Counted from the first letter of the stretch, positions 24,944 to 34,410 are shown. The stretch: 64,000 nt of DNA from CAZMGV01 sp964565925 (GCA_964565925.1 CAZMGV010000005.1:1-64000), one strand, 5' to 3'. Program-made: numbers and translations. Notes: a model not told the origin generated them from the sequence alone.

Positions 24944-25644
24944 AGCCGGGAAAACCTGATACCGGTTTTCGGATCGCCATTATTGCCGGTGTGGCGTCAC
25001 TGTTTGCCTTTGGGGCCTGGAAGCTTGGGATACCACTTCCATCCCCCAAGTCCATTCACCTGATGTTTCAGCAGTGGGAAGGTGATCCGGTGGTCGGCCC
25101 GCATCTGGTCGAAGCCTACCTGCTATTCATTTTCGCTTTCGGATGTTTCGGATTTCCCCGGGGGCCGGTAGCGGTGATCGGGATCGGACTTATCGGCAAG
25201 TGGAATACTTACCTCGCATATTCTCTGATCCTCCCCGTCTCGACAATGATTCAGTTTGCCGTGGGTCGATGGGCTATCTCTGACTGGGTGCGTGCACGGC
25301 TTCCGCCCAAGGCCAAAGCATGGGAGGAGAAACTTGTTCGGCACGGGTTTCTGGCGGTCGCGGGTTTTAGAGCGTTCCCTTTTACACCGATGGGAACATT
25401 CAACTATCTGTGTGCAGTCTCGAAACTGTCACCCGCCACCTTCTTTTTCGGGACGTTTGCCGGTTATGCGGTTTCGAACGCTTTCGATATATTGCTGGCT
25501 CAGATAATTCTGGATGCCTACCTGCACTTCTGGGACTGGGAGTGGGCGGGACCGGTTCTGGCCGGTTTTGTTATTCTCTCTGTGGGGCTCGGCATCTCGG
25601 TCTTCAGCAAGCTTCAGGGGACACGGCCGCATTCGAAGGTCTAG
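24940..25644 (+). CDS. VTT-domain (DedA/SNARE-associated-like) membrane protein
   Basis: The 234-residue protein has hydrophobic segments near 10-28, 58-80, 88-108, 150-175 and 195-220 and the VTT signature: a re-entrant GIGLIGKWNTYLAYS region, then GRW, then RAFPFTPMGTFNYLCAVSK near 143-161, where VTT proteins have an essential Arg and Pro-rich turn. DedA/VTT proteins act as lipid scramblases or flippases, some for undecaprenyl phosphate; the specific role here is unknown. The start is TTG overlapping the recX stop, which suggests translational coupling. It converges with the epimerase gene with a 4-base overlap. Confidence 0.8.
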   Translation: MKPGKPDTGFRIAIIAGVASLFAFGAWKLGIPLPSPKSIHLMFQQWEGDPVVGPHLVEAYLLFIFAFGCFGFPRGPVAVIGIGLIGKWNTYLAYSLILPVSTMIQFAVGRWAISDWVRARLPPKAKAWEEKLVRHGFLAVAGFRAFPFTPMGTFNYLCAVSKLSPATFFFGTFAGYAVSNAFDILLAQIILDAYLHFWDWEWAGPVLAGFVILSVGLGISVFSKLQGTRPHSKV

Positions 25645-26609
25645 AGCCAGCCTTTTTTACGGAAATATTCGATGGCCCGGTCGAAGCTCTGTTCGATCGG
25701 ACGAGGCTCGAAACCCAATTCGCGGCGGGCCTTCTCGTTTGAATAAACCATCCGTTTGGTTAGGTAATCGGCGGCCTTGGGCGGGAGTTTGCCGAAGGTG
25801 AACACCCAGCCAAGACGGGCACCGAGCTGCAGGAGCGGTACAGGCACCTCGATCGGGGGAGGGCGCTTGCCGGCAGCCCGGGCGGTATGAGCCACCGTTT
25901 CCTTCATAGTGAGGTTCGCATGCGTGAGGAGATACCGCTCGCCGGTACGGCCACGCTCCATCGCTTTAAGGTGCCCGGCAGCAACGTCGTCCACATCCAC
26001 GTAGTTCTGTGTCCCGGCGAAATGGAACGGCCACGGATATTTTGCGAATGACAGAATGACCGCGCCGGTAGGACCTGGGACTCGGTCGCCGGGCCCGATC
26101 GGAGCCGACGGATTTACGATCACCGCGTCCAGTCCCCGGGCAACCGCCTGAAGTACCTCGCGTTCGGCAATGAACTTGGAATCCAGATAGGGCACTTCAA
26201 GTGGTCCCAGATCCCAGACGGTTTCTTCATCGGCGATGCCTCCAATGGGCGCCGAACCAATAGCGGCTGTGCTGGAGGTGTGGATGAATCGCTTGATCTT
26301 CTTGTTAAGCGCCGCGTTCAGAACGTTACGCGTGCCGATCACGTTCGCACTGATGATGGCTTCCCGTGGAGCGGTGACGGTATGAACAGCGGCAGTATGG
26401 AAAACCCGGTCGATGCCTTCCATCGCCCGTTCGAGTGATTCCGGATCGGAGATGTCGCCGTTAACAAGGTCGTATTTCAGCCCATCAAGATTCTCGACCG
26501 GCGAACTTTTCCGCGCGAGTACCCGGACCCGCTCTCCACCTGCAGAAAGCTGGCGGACAACTGCCGCGCCGACGAAACCCGTTCCGCCTGTGACGAGAAT
26601 CTGGGACAT
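25641..26609 (-). CDS. NAD-dependent epimerase/dehydratase (HpnA/DFR-like extended SDR)
   Basis: An extended short-chain dehydrogenase of 322 residues. The Rossmann loop TGGTGFVGAAV is at 7-17, DI at 53, the HTAA adenine site near 71-74, Ser of HTSSTAA near 111-117 and the catalytic Tyr-x3-Lys in YLDSKFIAE near 141-149. The overall shape matches dihydroflavonol reductase and the hopanoid-associated epimerase HpnA, but no hopanoid genes lie nearby, so the substrate is open. It has its own divergent region opposite the malic enzyme gene. Confidence 0.85.
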   Translation of the reverse strand: MSQILVTGGTGFVGAAVVRQLSAGGERVRVLARKSSPVENLDGLKYDLVNGDISDPESLERAMEGIDRVFHTAAVHTVTAPREAIISANVIGTRNVLNAALNKKIKRFIHTSSTAAIGSAPIGGIADEETVWDLGPLEVPYLDSKFIAEREVLQAVARGLDAVIVNPSAPIGPGDRVPGPTGAVILSFAKYPWPFHFAGTQNYVDVDDVAAGHLKAMERGRTGERYLLTHANLTMKETVAHTARAAGKRPPPIEVPVPLLQLGARLGWVFTFGKLPPKAADYLTKRMVYSNEKARRELGFEPRPIEQSFDRAIEYFRKKGWL

Positions 26610-26655
26610 CCGGAGACGGCTCCTTTTGCATTAACCTTGCGTAATTACCGTGCTT

Positions 26656-26678
26656 CCCGGCAGTCGTGACTGACCGGG
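26656..26678. other. Long hairpin in the leader of the malic enzyme gene
   Basis: CCCGG-CAGTC (26656-26665) pairs with GACTG-A-CCGGG (26668-26678): ten base pairs with one bulged A and a very tight loop. It lies 87 bases before the malic enzyme ATG, in the divergent gap with the epimerase gene. It may be a leader stem or an operator; no U tract follows directly. Confidence 0.45.
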
Positions 26679-26764
26679 AGAGTCCCGTCAAGCTGGTTTT
26701 GTCCGGGGGGATTGGCTACAGATTGCGCCATCCGGGCTTTAGCCCCGCCCGTCCGGAGCTCTCC

Positions 26765-28132
26765 ATGCTTTTCAACCAGACGATGATCATCCGTACCATC
26801 CGGTTCCGCAACCGGAATCAACCGGGCGTCCTTGGACGCCTGCTGACAATTATCGGTCAGAACGGCGGGTACGTGGGTGAAATCGAATCGATTACGTACG
26901 GTAACCACTTCGCCATCCGCGATGTGGATATCCTCTGTGAAAACGAAACGATTCTGAAGCGAATCCTCCAGGTCATTCACGACATTCCCGACGTGGAGGT
27001 ACTCGAAGTTCGCGACGAGGTGTTGGATATTCATCGCGGCGGGAAGATCTGTTCCCAGCCGACGCACCCGATCAAGTCCATTTCTGATCTTCGTAAGGTG
27101 TACACGCCGGGTGTTGCGGACGTCTCCCGCGCACTCGTCGAGAAACCGGAACTGGCGGAGATATACTCGTCAATCGGCACGACGATCGGCATCTTCACAA
27201 ACGGTTCACGCGTGCTGGGTCTGGGCAATATCGGACCGGAGGCCTCGATGCCGGTTATGGAAGGCAAGGCGGCGTTGATGACCCAGTTTGTCGGTCTCAA
27301 TGCGTGGCCGGTGCTTATCAATACACGCAATGTCGATGAATTTGTCGAGACAGTTGTTCGGGTCTCGCCGACCTTCGCGGCCATCCACCTGGAAGATATT
27401 GAAACGCCGCAGTGCTTCGAGATCGAGGAGAAACTGATCGCCCGCCTCAAGAAGCCGGTCATGCACGATGATCAGCACGGAACTGCCGTGGCCGCACTCG
27501 CCGCTGTTATTTCCGCCTGCAAGGAGATCAAGATGGATCTCAAGAAGGCAAAAGTCGGGCAGGTGGGTCTCGGAGCGGCCGGCCAGGCGATCGCACGTCT
27601 GATTACGAAATACACCGGGAATTCGGTGAAGGGTTGCGACCGTAGTGAAGAAGCCGTGAGCCGGTTCCGTAGTCACGGCGGGGTCGTGACCGATCTGGCG
27701 GACGTTATGTCTACCAGCGATATTGTGTTGCTCACGACAGGTGTGAAGGGCCTGATCAAACCTGAGCAGATCCGCAAGGGTTCCGTGGTTATGGCGCTCT
27801 CGAATCCGAATCCGGAGATTGAGCCGGAGCTGGCGGAACAGGCAGGTGCGGCGCTGGCGGTAGACGGCCGCAGCGTTAACAACATTCTTGGTTATCCCGG
27901 AATCTGGCGCGGAACCATCGACTCCAAGGCTACGCATATCGTGCCGGAAATGCTGATCGCCGCTGCTGAAGCGATCGCCCGGGAAGCCCATGACGACGCG
28001 GATATCCTTCCGTCGCCGCTGGACCTGTCGGTTCACCGGAGTGTCTCGCGTGCGGTCGCCCGTGCCGCTATGTCGGCCGGTGTGGCTCAGAAAAACCTCG
28101 ACGAAGACTATTTCAACGTTAAAGACGGCTGA
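26765..28132 (+). CDS. Malic enzyme with N-terminal ACT domain
   Basis: Decarboxylates malate to pyruvate with NAD(P)+. The protein has 455 residues: residues 1-80 are an ACT-type domain (IIRTIRFRNRNQPGVLGRLL start), a likely amino-acid effector site; the catalytic part has YTPGVADVSRA near 112-122, the Lys-bearing GKAALM segment, the metal site HLEDIETPQCFEIE and HDDQHGTA, and the nucleotide loop GLGAAGQAIA near 271-280. ACT-malic enzymes are known in Gram-positive and deltaproteobacterial genomes. ATG 26765 has GGAG nearby; the frame open from 26666 is leader. Confidence 0.92.
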   Translation: MLFNQTMIIRTIRFRNRNQPGVLGRLLTIIGQNGGYVGEIESITYGNHFAIRDVDILCENETILKRILQVIHDIPDVEVLEVRDEVLDIHRGGKICSQPTHPIKSISDLRKVYTPGVADVSRALVEKPELAEIYSSIGTTIGIFTNGSRVLGLGNIGPEASMPVMEGKAALMTQFVGLNAWPVLINTRNVDEFVETVVRVSPTFAAIHLEDIETPQCFEIEEKLIARLKKPVMHDDQHGTAVAALAAVISACKEIKMDLKKAKVGQVGLGAAGQAIARLITKYTGNSVKGCDRSEEAVSRFRSHGGVVTDLADVMSTSDIVLLTTGVKGLIKPEQIRKGSVVMALSNPNPEIEPELAEQAGAALAVDGRSVNNILGYPGIWRGTIDSKATHIVPEMLIAAAEAIAREAHDDADILPSPLDLSVHRSVSRAVARAAMSAGVAQKNLDEDYFNVKDG

Positions 28133-28302
28133 AGCGTTCCCGGCCCTCGTTCTACTTCATTAAGTGAAGGCGGCCGGAGCAGCTCAATCGCTTGCGCGCC
28201 GGGCCACCCCCGGTTAACATAAGGCATTGAAATCTGGAGAGTAACGGCCGTCTCACACCGTTGACCGGGCGCTTTGTCCCGTTTCCAGTCTGAGGTTTCG
28301 TC

Positions 28303-29520
28303 ATGCCCCAATTTTCCTGGAAAGCTAAACGCAAGAACGGCGAAGTCCTGAAGCAGACCACGGACGCTGCATCAGCTGATAAACTGCGCGAGGTTCTTGA
28401 AGGTCAGGGTCTGACCGAAATCACTATCCAGAAAAATGTGACGCTGGATCTGAGCGAGATCCCGATCCTGAAAGACCTGCTGGGAGGTGTGGATCAGCGG
28501 CAGATCGTGATCTTCACCCGTCAGTTTTCAACGATGATCGATGCGGGTCTGGCTCTGGTCCAGTGTCTGGATATCCTGATGACTCAGCAGCCGCCCGGAC
28601 CGTTCAAGAAGGTTCTGGCACAGGTGAAAGGTGACGTGGAATCCGGATCGACATTTGCCGACGCGCTCCGCAAGCATCCTAAGGTTTTCGATAACCTGTA
28701 TGCGAACCTCTGCGCAGCCGGCGAGGTGGGCGGTATTCTGGATACGATCCTTACTCGTCTCGCCGCGTACATGGAAAAGGCGGCGGCGCTTAAGAAAAAA
28801 GTGAAGGGCGCCATGACCTACCCGATCTCGGTGCTCGTGATTTCCGTCGGCGTCATCGTGCTGCTCATGGTAAAGGTGATGCCAGTGTTCGCAAAGCTGT
28901 TCAAGGGGTTCGGCAAAGAGTTGCCGGGACCGACTCAGCTTGCGATCGATATGTCCGACTACTTCGTAAAAAATCTCTGGTACATCCTGGCTGGCCTGGC
29001 ATCGCCTTTTATTGCTTATAAAATGGCCCGTTCCACTGCCAGAGGCGCCGAATTCCTGGACCGGACGGTTATCAAGATCCCGGTGCTCGGTGACCTGATC
29101 CGCAAGATCGCGGTAGCCAGATTCACTCGAACCCTTTCGACCATGCTTTCATCAGGCGTTCCAATCATGGAAGCGCTGGAAGTCGTGTCCAAGACGGCGG
29201 GTAACATTGCTGTCCAGAAGGAAGTTGAACTCGTCAGGCAGGGTGTAAGCGAAGGCAAGCCGCTGGCTCAGCCGCTCAAGGGCAGCAAGGTGTTCCCGTC
29301 GATGGTTATCCAGATGATAGAAGTCGGCGAGCAGACCGGCGCCATGGATACCATGCTTGGCAAGATTGCCGACTTCTACGATGAAGAAGTCGATACCGCT
29401 GTTGAAGCGCTCACCTCACTGCTTGAACCGATCATCATTGTGTTCCTGGGCGGTTTCCTGGGGTTTATTCTGATCGCGATGTATTTGCCGATCTTCAGTA
29501 TGGGTGACGCCGTAAAATAG
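28303..29520 (+). CDS. pilC: Type IV pilus inner-membrane platform protein PilC
   Basis: Polytopic platform on which the PilB and PilT motors act. The 405 residues show the typical N-terminal PQFSWKAKRKNGE start, two homologous GspF domains (about 68-190 and 270-395), and three membrane segments near 167-190, 220-245 and 375-400. The second GspF domain begins with FTRTLSTMLSSGVPIMEALE. It lies at the head of pilC-pilS-pilR; a 170-base gap with a CTTCA/TGAAG stem precedes it. Confidence 0.95.
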   Translation: MPQFSWKAKRKNGEVLKQTTDAASADKLREVLEGQGLTEITIQKNVTLDLSEIPILKDLLGGVDQRQIVIFTRQFSTMIDAGLALVQCLDILMTQQPPGPFKKVLAQVKGDVESGSTFADALRKHPKVFDNLYANLCAAGEVGGILDTILTRLAAYMEKAAALKKKVKGAMTYPISVLVISVGVIVLLMVKVMPVFAKLFKGFGKELPGPTQLAIDMSDYFVKNLWYILAGLASPFIAYKMARSTARGAEFLDRTVIKIPVLGDLIRKIAVARFTRTLSTMLSSGVPIMEALEVVSKTAGNIAVQKEVELVRQGVSEGKPLAQPLKGSKVFPSMVIQMIEVGEQTGAMDTMLGKIADFYDEEVDTAVEALTSLLEPIIIVFLGGFLGFILIAMYLPIFSMGDAVK

Positions 29521-29584
29521 CCGGAAAATCGAGCGCGCTGGGCGGGGCCCCGGATAGGCTGGCGAGTGACAGGCCGGGAGCCAG

Positions 29585-31348
29585 ATGGACAGGATCCAGG
29601 AAAACGTGTCAGCGGGACTGTTACGGCGGGACATGCTCCCGCCCCACCACTCCCACTATCTCGCGCATCGGTTGCCGAGGGTCATGCTCGGACGGGTGCT
29701 CATTACGAGCCTTCTGCTCGGTGCGACCCTTATATACCAGTGGTTCCGGATCGGTGACGGCCCGCTGCTCCGTCTGCTCTCTCCGACCTATGGAACAATA
29801 TCGTTTGTATATGCGATTACGGTATTCTGGTCATACCTGTTCCGTAAGTGGGAATTGGAGCCCGGCCGGCTGGATTTTCTGGCCAAATGCCAGGTCATCA
29901 TCGATGCATTGACGATTGGGTTTCTGGTTGCGGTATCGGGCGGTCCCAGTAGCGTATTCTCGTTCCTGTTCATCGTTGTCGTTATCTATTCAGGTTTCAT
30001 GCTGAATGACCGCTGGGCGTTTGTTTCAGCAGCACTCGGGAGTTTTGTCCATGCGTCCGCCGTATTCGCGGTGTTCCTGTACCCGCGTGCGGTTATGCGC
30101 GAAACGCTGGGCTTGTTTTTTGAAGCTCCGATGCTGCCTGAATGCATATACAGCGTGTTTGTACAGACGATGGCGCTTTTTGTTGCCGGAGCGCTGACGA
30201 GTTACGTGGCCGAAAGGCTTCAGTCGACTGGAGAGATGCTCCAGCAGAGTGAGGTCGCGTTAGGCGAACTGGAACAGCTGCATGAACGAATAGTAACCAA
30301 TCTGACCGCTGGACTTATCACGACCGATTCGAGCGGCAGGGTTCTCTACGCCAATCATTCGGCTGAAGCCCTTCTGGAGGGGGGAGTTTCCGGTTTTGTC
30401 GGAAAACCGGTCGACGAACTGGTCCCTGCCTTTGCTCAGGTGTCCAGAGAGAATCCGGCGGGTGTGGACCGCCTTGATGTTGCCTTGTCAGGAAAGGGCG
30501 GCCTGCGGTATTTCGGGCTGACCGTCACGCCGCTCAGAGATGAGGGCGGACAGCCCAAGGGTAATATCTTCATTTTCCAGGATCTGACGCAGCTCAAGCG
30601 TGCTGAGGAGCAGTTGAAAAAGGCTGACCGTCTGGCTGCGGTGGGGGAACTCGCGGCGGGTATTGCGCACGAAATCCGTAACCCGCTTGCCTCCATTTCC
30701 GGTTGTGTCCAGATGCTGAAAGATGACCTTCCTCCGGATGTATCCTCCAACCGTCTGTTCAGAATCGTGATCCGGGAAATTGACAGGCTGAATGGCCTCA
30801 TTACGGAGTTCCTGCAGTTTGCACGGCCCAAACAGCTTGAGCCTGCTCCTATCGATGTCCGAACATGGATTGAAGATCTGGCTGTGCAGTTTCGCGCCAC
30901 GGCTGGCGATTCCGGCCGGCTGGAGATCGATGTGGATCCGGGCTTGCGTGAATTCGTCGCCGACCGCGCTCTGATCACCCAGGCTATATGGAATCTGATC
31001 AGAAATGCCGATCAGGCACTTGGTACTGGCAATAACGGTCATATCGTTTTGGGCATTCGAACGAGTCGCCAGCCATCCGGGCAAGAATGGCTTGAGATTA
31101 ATATCTCGGACAATGGCCCCGGCATCCCCGAAGACGTCAGGAGCAGGGTATTCGAGCCGTTCTTTACGACAAAACCGGAGGGGACTGGTCTCGGGTTGTC
31201 ACTGGTCTATAAAATTGCAGAAATGCATGGCGGAACGGTTGATCTGACGACCGGGGATCAGGGAACCAGGGTCACGATGTCCATCCCCCCGCTTGAGCCC
31301 CTGGAGGGAACGGGAGACGAGTCGACGGATCGTATCCGGGCCGTGTAG
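29585..31348 (+). CDS. pilS: Sensor histidine kinase PilS
   Basis: Membrane sensor kinase that with PilR controls pilin transcription. The 587 residues contain six hydrophobic segments in the first 210 residues, a PAS domain at about 235-345, a HisKA domain with GIAHEIRNPLAS (phosphorylated His near residue 362), and the ATPase boxes NLIRNADQAL, DNGPGIPED and GTGLGLSLV. The order 6TM-PAS-HisKA-HATPase is that of PilS. ATG 29585 has GGGAG upstream. pilR begins 12 bases downstream. Confidence 0.93.
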   Translation: MDRIQENVSAGLLRRDMLPPHHSHYLAHRLPRVMLGRVLITSLLLGATLIYQWFRIGDGPLLRLLSPTYGTISFVYAITVFWSYLFRKWELEPGRLDFLAKCQVIIDALTIGFLVAVSGGPSSVFSFLFIVVVIYSGFMLNDRWAFVSAALGSFVHASAVFAVFLYPRAVMRETLGLFFEAPMLPECIYSVFVQTMALFVAGALTSYVAERLQSTGEMLQQSEVALGELEQLHERIVTNLTAGLITTDSSGRVLYANHSAEALLEGGVSGFVGKPVDELVPAFAQVSRENPAGVDRLDVALSGKGGLRYFGLTVTPLRDEGGQPKGNIFIFQDLTQLKRAEEQLKKADRLAAVGELAAGIAHEIRNPLASISGCVQMLKDDLPPDVSSNRLFRIVIREIDRLNGLITEFLQFARPKQLEPAPIDVRTWIEDLAVQFRATAGDSGRLEIDVDPGLREFVADRALITQAIWNLIRNADQALGTGNNGHIVLGIRTSRQPSGQEWLEINISDNGPGIPEDVRSRVFEPFFTTKPEGTGLGLSLVYKIAEMHGGTVDLTTGDQGTRVTMSIPPLEPLEGTGDESTDRIRAV

Positions 31349-31360
31349 TCTCAGTTGTCC

Positions 31361-32818
31361 ATGGCAAATATTCTTGTAGTTGACGATGAGCGTTCCGTTC
31401 GGGAAATGCTGGATATCCTGATGACCAAAGAGGGGTATCACGTATCTGGAGCTCCTGGCGTCGCTGCCGCGCGGGATCTGCTTGATCGCGGGTCGTTCGA
31501 TGTTGTTCTGTCGGATATCCGGATGCCGGACGGTTCGGGGATCGATATCCTTCGGGTCGCCCGTGAAAACGATCCCGATACTATCGTCATTCTGTTGACG
31601 GCCTTTGCTACTACCGATACGGCCGTGGAAGCGATGAAGCTTGGCGCCTACGACTACATTACCAAGCCGTTCAATGTTGACGAATTGAAGGCGAAAGTCC
31701 GCAAAGGGCTTGAAACCAAGCAGCTTCGTTCCGAAAACCGTGGACTCAAGATCGCGATTGAGGGTCGTTACGGTTTCCGTGGCATCGTCGGATCCTCCAC
31801 CCCGATCCAGGGTGTTTATGAAGTGATCGAGCGGGTGAAGGATACCCGTGCGACCGTTTTAATTACGGGTGAATCGGGCACAGGGAAAGAGGTAATTGCG
31901 CGGGCCATTCATTCCGCATCGAAACGGGCTTCCCAGCCGTTTGTTGCTGTTAACTGCGGTGCGATTCCCAAGGATCTTATGGAAAGCGAGCTGTTCGGGC
32001 ATACCCGTGGTTCCTTTACCGGCGCGGTGGCCGACAAGCTGGGGCTATTCGAGCAGGCCCAGGGAGGGACCCTGTTTCTGGACGAAGTCGGGGAACTTCC
32101 TCTTGATCTTCAGGTCAAACTGCTCCGGGTGATACAGGATCGGACCTTCCGGCGGGTCGGCGGAGAGCATGACGTAAAGGTCGACGTCCGGATTATCGCG
32201 GCGACAAACCGGGATTTGGCCAAGCAGGTTGCTGCGAAATCGTTCCGTGAAGATCTGTACTACCGCCTTAATGTGGTGGACATAAAGCTTCCACCGCTGC
32301 GAGAGCGGCGGTCGGATATCCCGCTGCTTGCACTGCATTTTCTCCAGAAATACGGGAAGGAAACGGGACGGGAGATATCGACAATATCACGCGAGGCAAT
32401 GTCGATACTCGAGTCCCTTCCGTATCCCGGAAACGTCCGGGAGCTCGAGAATATCATTGAGCGCGCCGTCGCTCTGGAGACGTCAAACGTTATTACACCT
32501 GCTTCGCTGTCGGGCCTGGCGGGTATGTTGAGCGGTGCCCCGGGACGGGGAATGTCGTCGTTTCCGCCGGCGTCCAATTCGGAGCCTCCCCGGTCAGGGG
32601 TAAGCCAGGGAGCGATTGCCTCTCTGCCGAATCCGGCAACGGAGTTCGACCTGCCGGAAAAGGGGTTCAGTCTCGAACGTTATGTGGACGAGATAGAAAA
32701 GCGCCTGATCCTGAAAGCGCTGGACAGGACAAACGGCTCTCGTAAAGCCGCTGCCGACATGCTCGGGCTGACTTTCCGCGCGTTCCGTTATCGATGCGAG
32801 AAATACCGGATCGATTGA
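31361..32818 (+). CDS. pilR: Sigma-54-dependent response regulator PilR
   Basis: NtrC-type activator of 485 residues: REC domain with DDE at 8-10 and Asp52 in SDIRMPDG, AAA+ domain with Walker A GESGTGKE, the sigma-54 contact loop as GSFTGA (canonical GAFTGA has Ala at position 2), Walker B GGTLFLDE, and a C-terminal Fis-type helix-turn-helix SRKAAADMLGLTFRAFRYR. It would activate sigma-54 promoters such as that of pilA, which is not in the window. ATG 31361 is preferred over an in-frame TTG two codons earlier. Confidence 0.94.
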   Translation: MANILVVDDERSVREMLDILMTKEGYHVSGAPGVAAARDLLDRGSFDVVLSDIRMPDGSGIDILRVARENDPDTIVILLTAFATTDTAVEAMKLGAYDYITKPFNVDELKAKVRKGLETKQLRSENRGLKIAIEGRYGFRGIVGSSTPIQGVYEVIERVKDTRATVLITGESGTGKEVIARAIHSASKRASQPFVAVNCGAIPKDLMESELFGHTRGSFTGAVADKLGLFEQAQGGTLFLDEVGELPLDLQVKLLRVIQDRTFRRVGGEHDVKVDVRIIAATNRDLAKQVAAKSFREDLYYRLNVVDIKLPPLRERRSDIPLLALHFLQKYGKETGREISTISREAMSILESLPYPGNVRELENIIERAVALETSNVITPASLSGLAGMLSGAPGRGMSSFPPASNSEPPRSGVSQGAIASLPNPATEFDLPEKGFSLERYVDEIEKRLILKALDRTNGSRKAAADMLGLTFRAFRYRCEKYRID

Positions 32819-32823
32819 TCCGG
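32806..32823. other. Perfect dyad across the pilR stop codon
   Basis: CCGGATC-GATT-GATCCGG is a perfect 7-bp stem with a four-base loop and contains the TGA stop of pilR. A third CCGGATC occurs at 32838-32844. No U tract follows on either strand, so the stem may only protect the mRNA ends of pilR and the convergent tatA. Confidence 0.5.
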
Positions 32824-32840
32824 AGTGCAGATATACCGGA

Positions 32841-33080
32841 TCAACTTTTCCCGGCTTCATTCTTCTGGGCAGACTGAGCCGTCTGCTTGGCAGCCTCTTC
32901 ACCGGCAGCGATCTTCTTCTGCTCTGGAGTGACGTCGATCTCGTCGGGCCGGTTCAGCTCTTTCTTGAAATTGCGCAGCCCCTTGCCGAGACCGCCCATC
33001 AGTTCGGGCAGTTTTTTCCCGCCGAACAGCACCAGTACTATTACCAGTATGACCAGCCATTCAGTGACGCCGATACCCAT
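32841..33080 (-). CDS. tatA: Twin-arginine translocase subunit TatA
   Basis: Pore-forming subunit of the Tat system, which exports folded proteins. The 79 residues hold one membrane helix (about 5-20), the FGGKKLPELMGGLGKGL amphipathic helix with the FG hinge, and a charged tail. The ATG at 33080 has GGGAG eight bases upstream; the in-frame start at 33125 is not needed. tatC is not in the window, so the system is split in this genome, as in many others. Confidence 0.93.
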   Translation of the reverse strand: MGIGVTEWLVILVIVLVLFGGKKLPELMGGLGKGLRNFKKELNRPDEIDVTPEQKKIAAGEEAAKQTAQSAQKNEAGKS

Positions 33081-33234
33081 CTTGTTGCTCCCGCAGCGGG
33101 CCCTGTCCGTCATCCGGACGGGCATTAATCCGTCGTTTCTTGTCTAACACTTTCAGGTCCGGAAAACGACAAATCCCTGTCCGGGGCGCCGGTTTCACCA
33201 GAAATTCATCGAATATTCAGCTGAACCGGCTTCC

Positions 33235-34410
33235 TTAATGTCCGGCCGACTGCGGCACTGCACAGGTAATATCCAGATCGACTGGTTTGGTAATCGACGG
33301 ATGCTTGCCGCAAACGTGACAATCCTGGTCCCTGCGGATCTTCATTTCCCTGAACTTCATGGCTAGCGCGTCATAGGTGAGCAGCCGGTTCACCAGCAGC
33401 CCGCCTGTTCCCAGGATAATCTTTACCGCTTCCGTAGCCTGAATAAGACCCATCACACCCGGCAGAACACCGAGCACACCTGCTTCCTGGCAGGAGGGGG
33501 CCAGTTCCGGCGGCGTGGGATCAGGATACAGGCAGCGGTAGCAGGGGCCGTCATGCGGAATAAACGTCGTCGCCTGTCCCTCGAACCGGTAGATCGAAGC
33601 ATAGATATTGGGCTTGTTCAGAAGCACGCAGGCATCGTTCACGAGATAGCGGGTACCGAAGTTGTCGCAGCCGTCGACGACCACGTCGTAATCTTTGACA
33701 ATGTCCATCACGTTTTCCGCATTGATGCGGAGCTTGTACGGTTTCACTTTGACGTCAGGGTTGAGGCCGTGGATCGTCTCCATGGCGCTCTCGACCTTCG
33801 GCATGCCGATCCGTTCGGTCGTATGCAGGATCTGCCGCTGGAGATTGGAAACATCTACCGTGTCGTCGTCGATGATCCCGATCGTGCCGACTCCGGCTGC
33901 CGCCAGGTAATAGGCCGACGGTGAACCCAGACCACCGGCGCCGATCAGCAGCACCTTGGCGTCCAGAAGCTTCAACTGTCCCTCGATGCCGACTTCCGGG
34001 ATCAGCACATGGCGCGAGTACCGCTTCATCTGGTCCGATGACAGCGTCTGTGGCACCTTCACTTCGAAACCCTTGTCTTTCCATGCCTTGAAGCCGCCCA
34101 TGACGGAATAGACTTCGCTGTACCCCATCTCCTTCAGCGATTTGGCGGCCAGTGCAGAGCGGTTCCCGCCTGCGCAGATAAGAAAGATCGGTTCTGAGCG
34201 GTTGGTTGTGACGTTTTCGATTCGGAGTTCAAGAAAACCACGGGGAATGAACTGCGCACCCGGGACGTGGCCCTGCTCAAATTCGTCGGCCTCACGGACA
34301 TCGATCACGAGCGGAGGTTTCGGACCGTTGATGAACCGCTTCAGGTCGTCAACGGTTGTTTCCCTGATCTGGGATTTGATCTGCTGGAGATACTCCTGAG
34401 AAGAGGGCAT
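33235..34410 (-). CDS. moeB: Rhodanese-MoeB/ThiF fusion (sulfur carrier adenylyltransferase)
   Basis: The protein has 391 residues. Residues 15-110 are a rhodanese domain with DVREADEF and the active-site loop CAGGNRS (Cys79). Residues 128-375 are an E1-like ThiF/MoeB domain with GAGGLGSP near 156-163, the Arg finger NLQRQIL, GCDNFGTRY and two zinc pairs CYRC and CHVC. It would adenylate the C-terminus of a small sulfur carrier (MoaD, ThiS or CysO type) and pass persulfide sulfur to it. The order rhodanese-E1 is the reverse of eukaryotic MOCS3/Uba4. No moaD or thiS lies nearby, so the pathway cannot be fixed. Confidence 0.9.
   Translation of the reverse strand: MPSSQEYLQQIKSQIRETTVDDLKRFINGPKPPLVIDVREADEFEQGHVPGAQFIPRGFLELRIENVTTNRSEPIFLICAGGNRSALAAKSLKEMGYSEVYSVMGGFKAWKDKGFEVKVPQTLSSDQMKRYSRHVLIPEVGIEGQLKLLDAKVLLIGAGGLGSPSAYYLAAAGVGTIGIIDDDTVDVSNLQRQILHTTERIGMPKVESAMETIHGLNPDVKVKPYKLRINAENVMDIVKDYDVVVDGCDNFGTRYLVNDACVLLNKPNIYASIYRFEGQATTFIPHDGPCYRCLYPDPTPPELAPSCQEAGVLGVLPGVMGLIQATEAVKIILGTGGLLVNRLLTYDALAMKFREMKIRRDQDCHVCGKHPSITKPVDLDITCAVPQSAGH

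Noticed and set aside
28303..32818. Sigma-54 promoter (GG-N10-GC type) near pilC or pilS
   Set aside because: I looked for TGGCAC-N5-TTGC in the gaps before pilC and pilS and found no convincing match; the PilR target pilA is outside the window.
32806..32844. Intrinsic terminator between pilR and tatA
   Set aside because: The stem is perfect, but no U tract follows on either strand, so it was kept only as a dyad.
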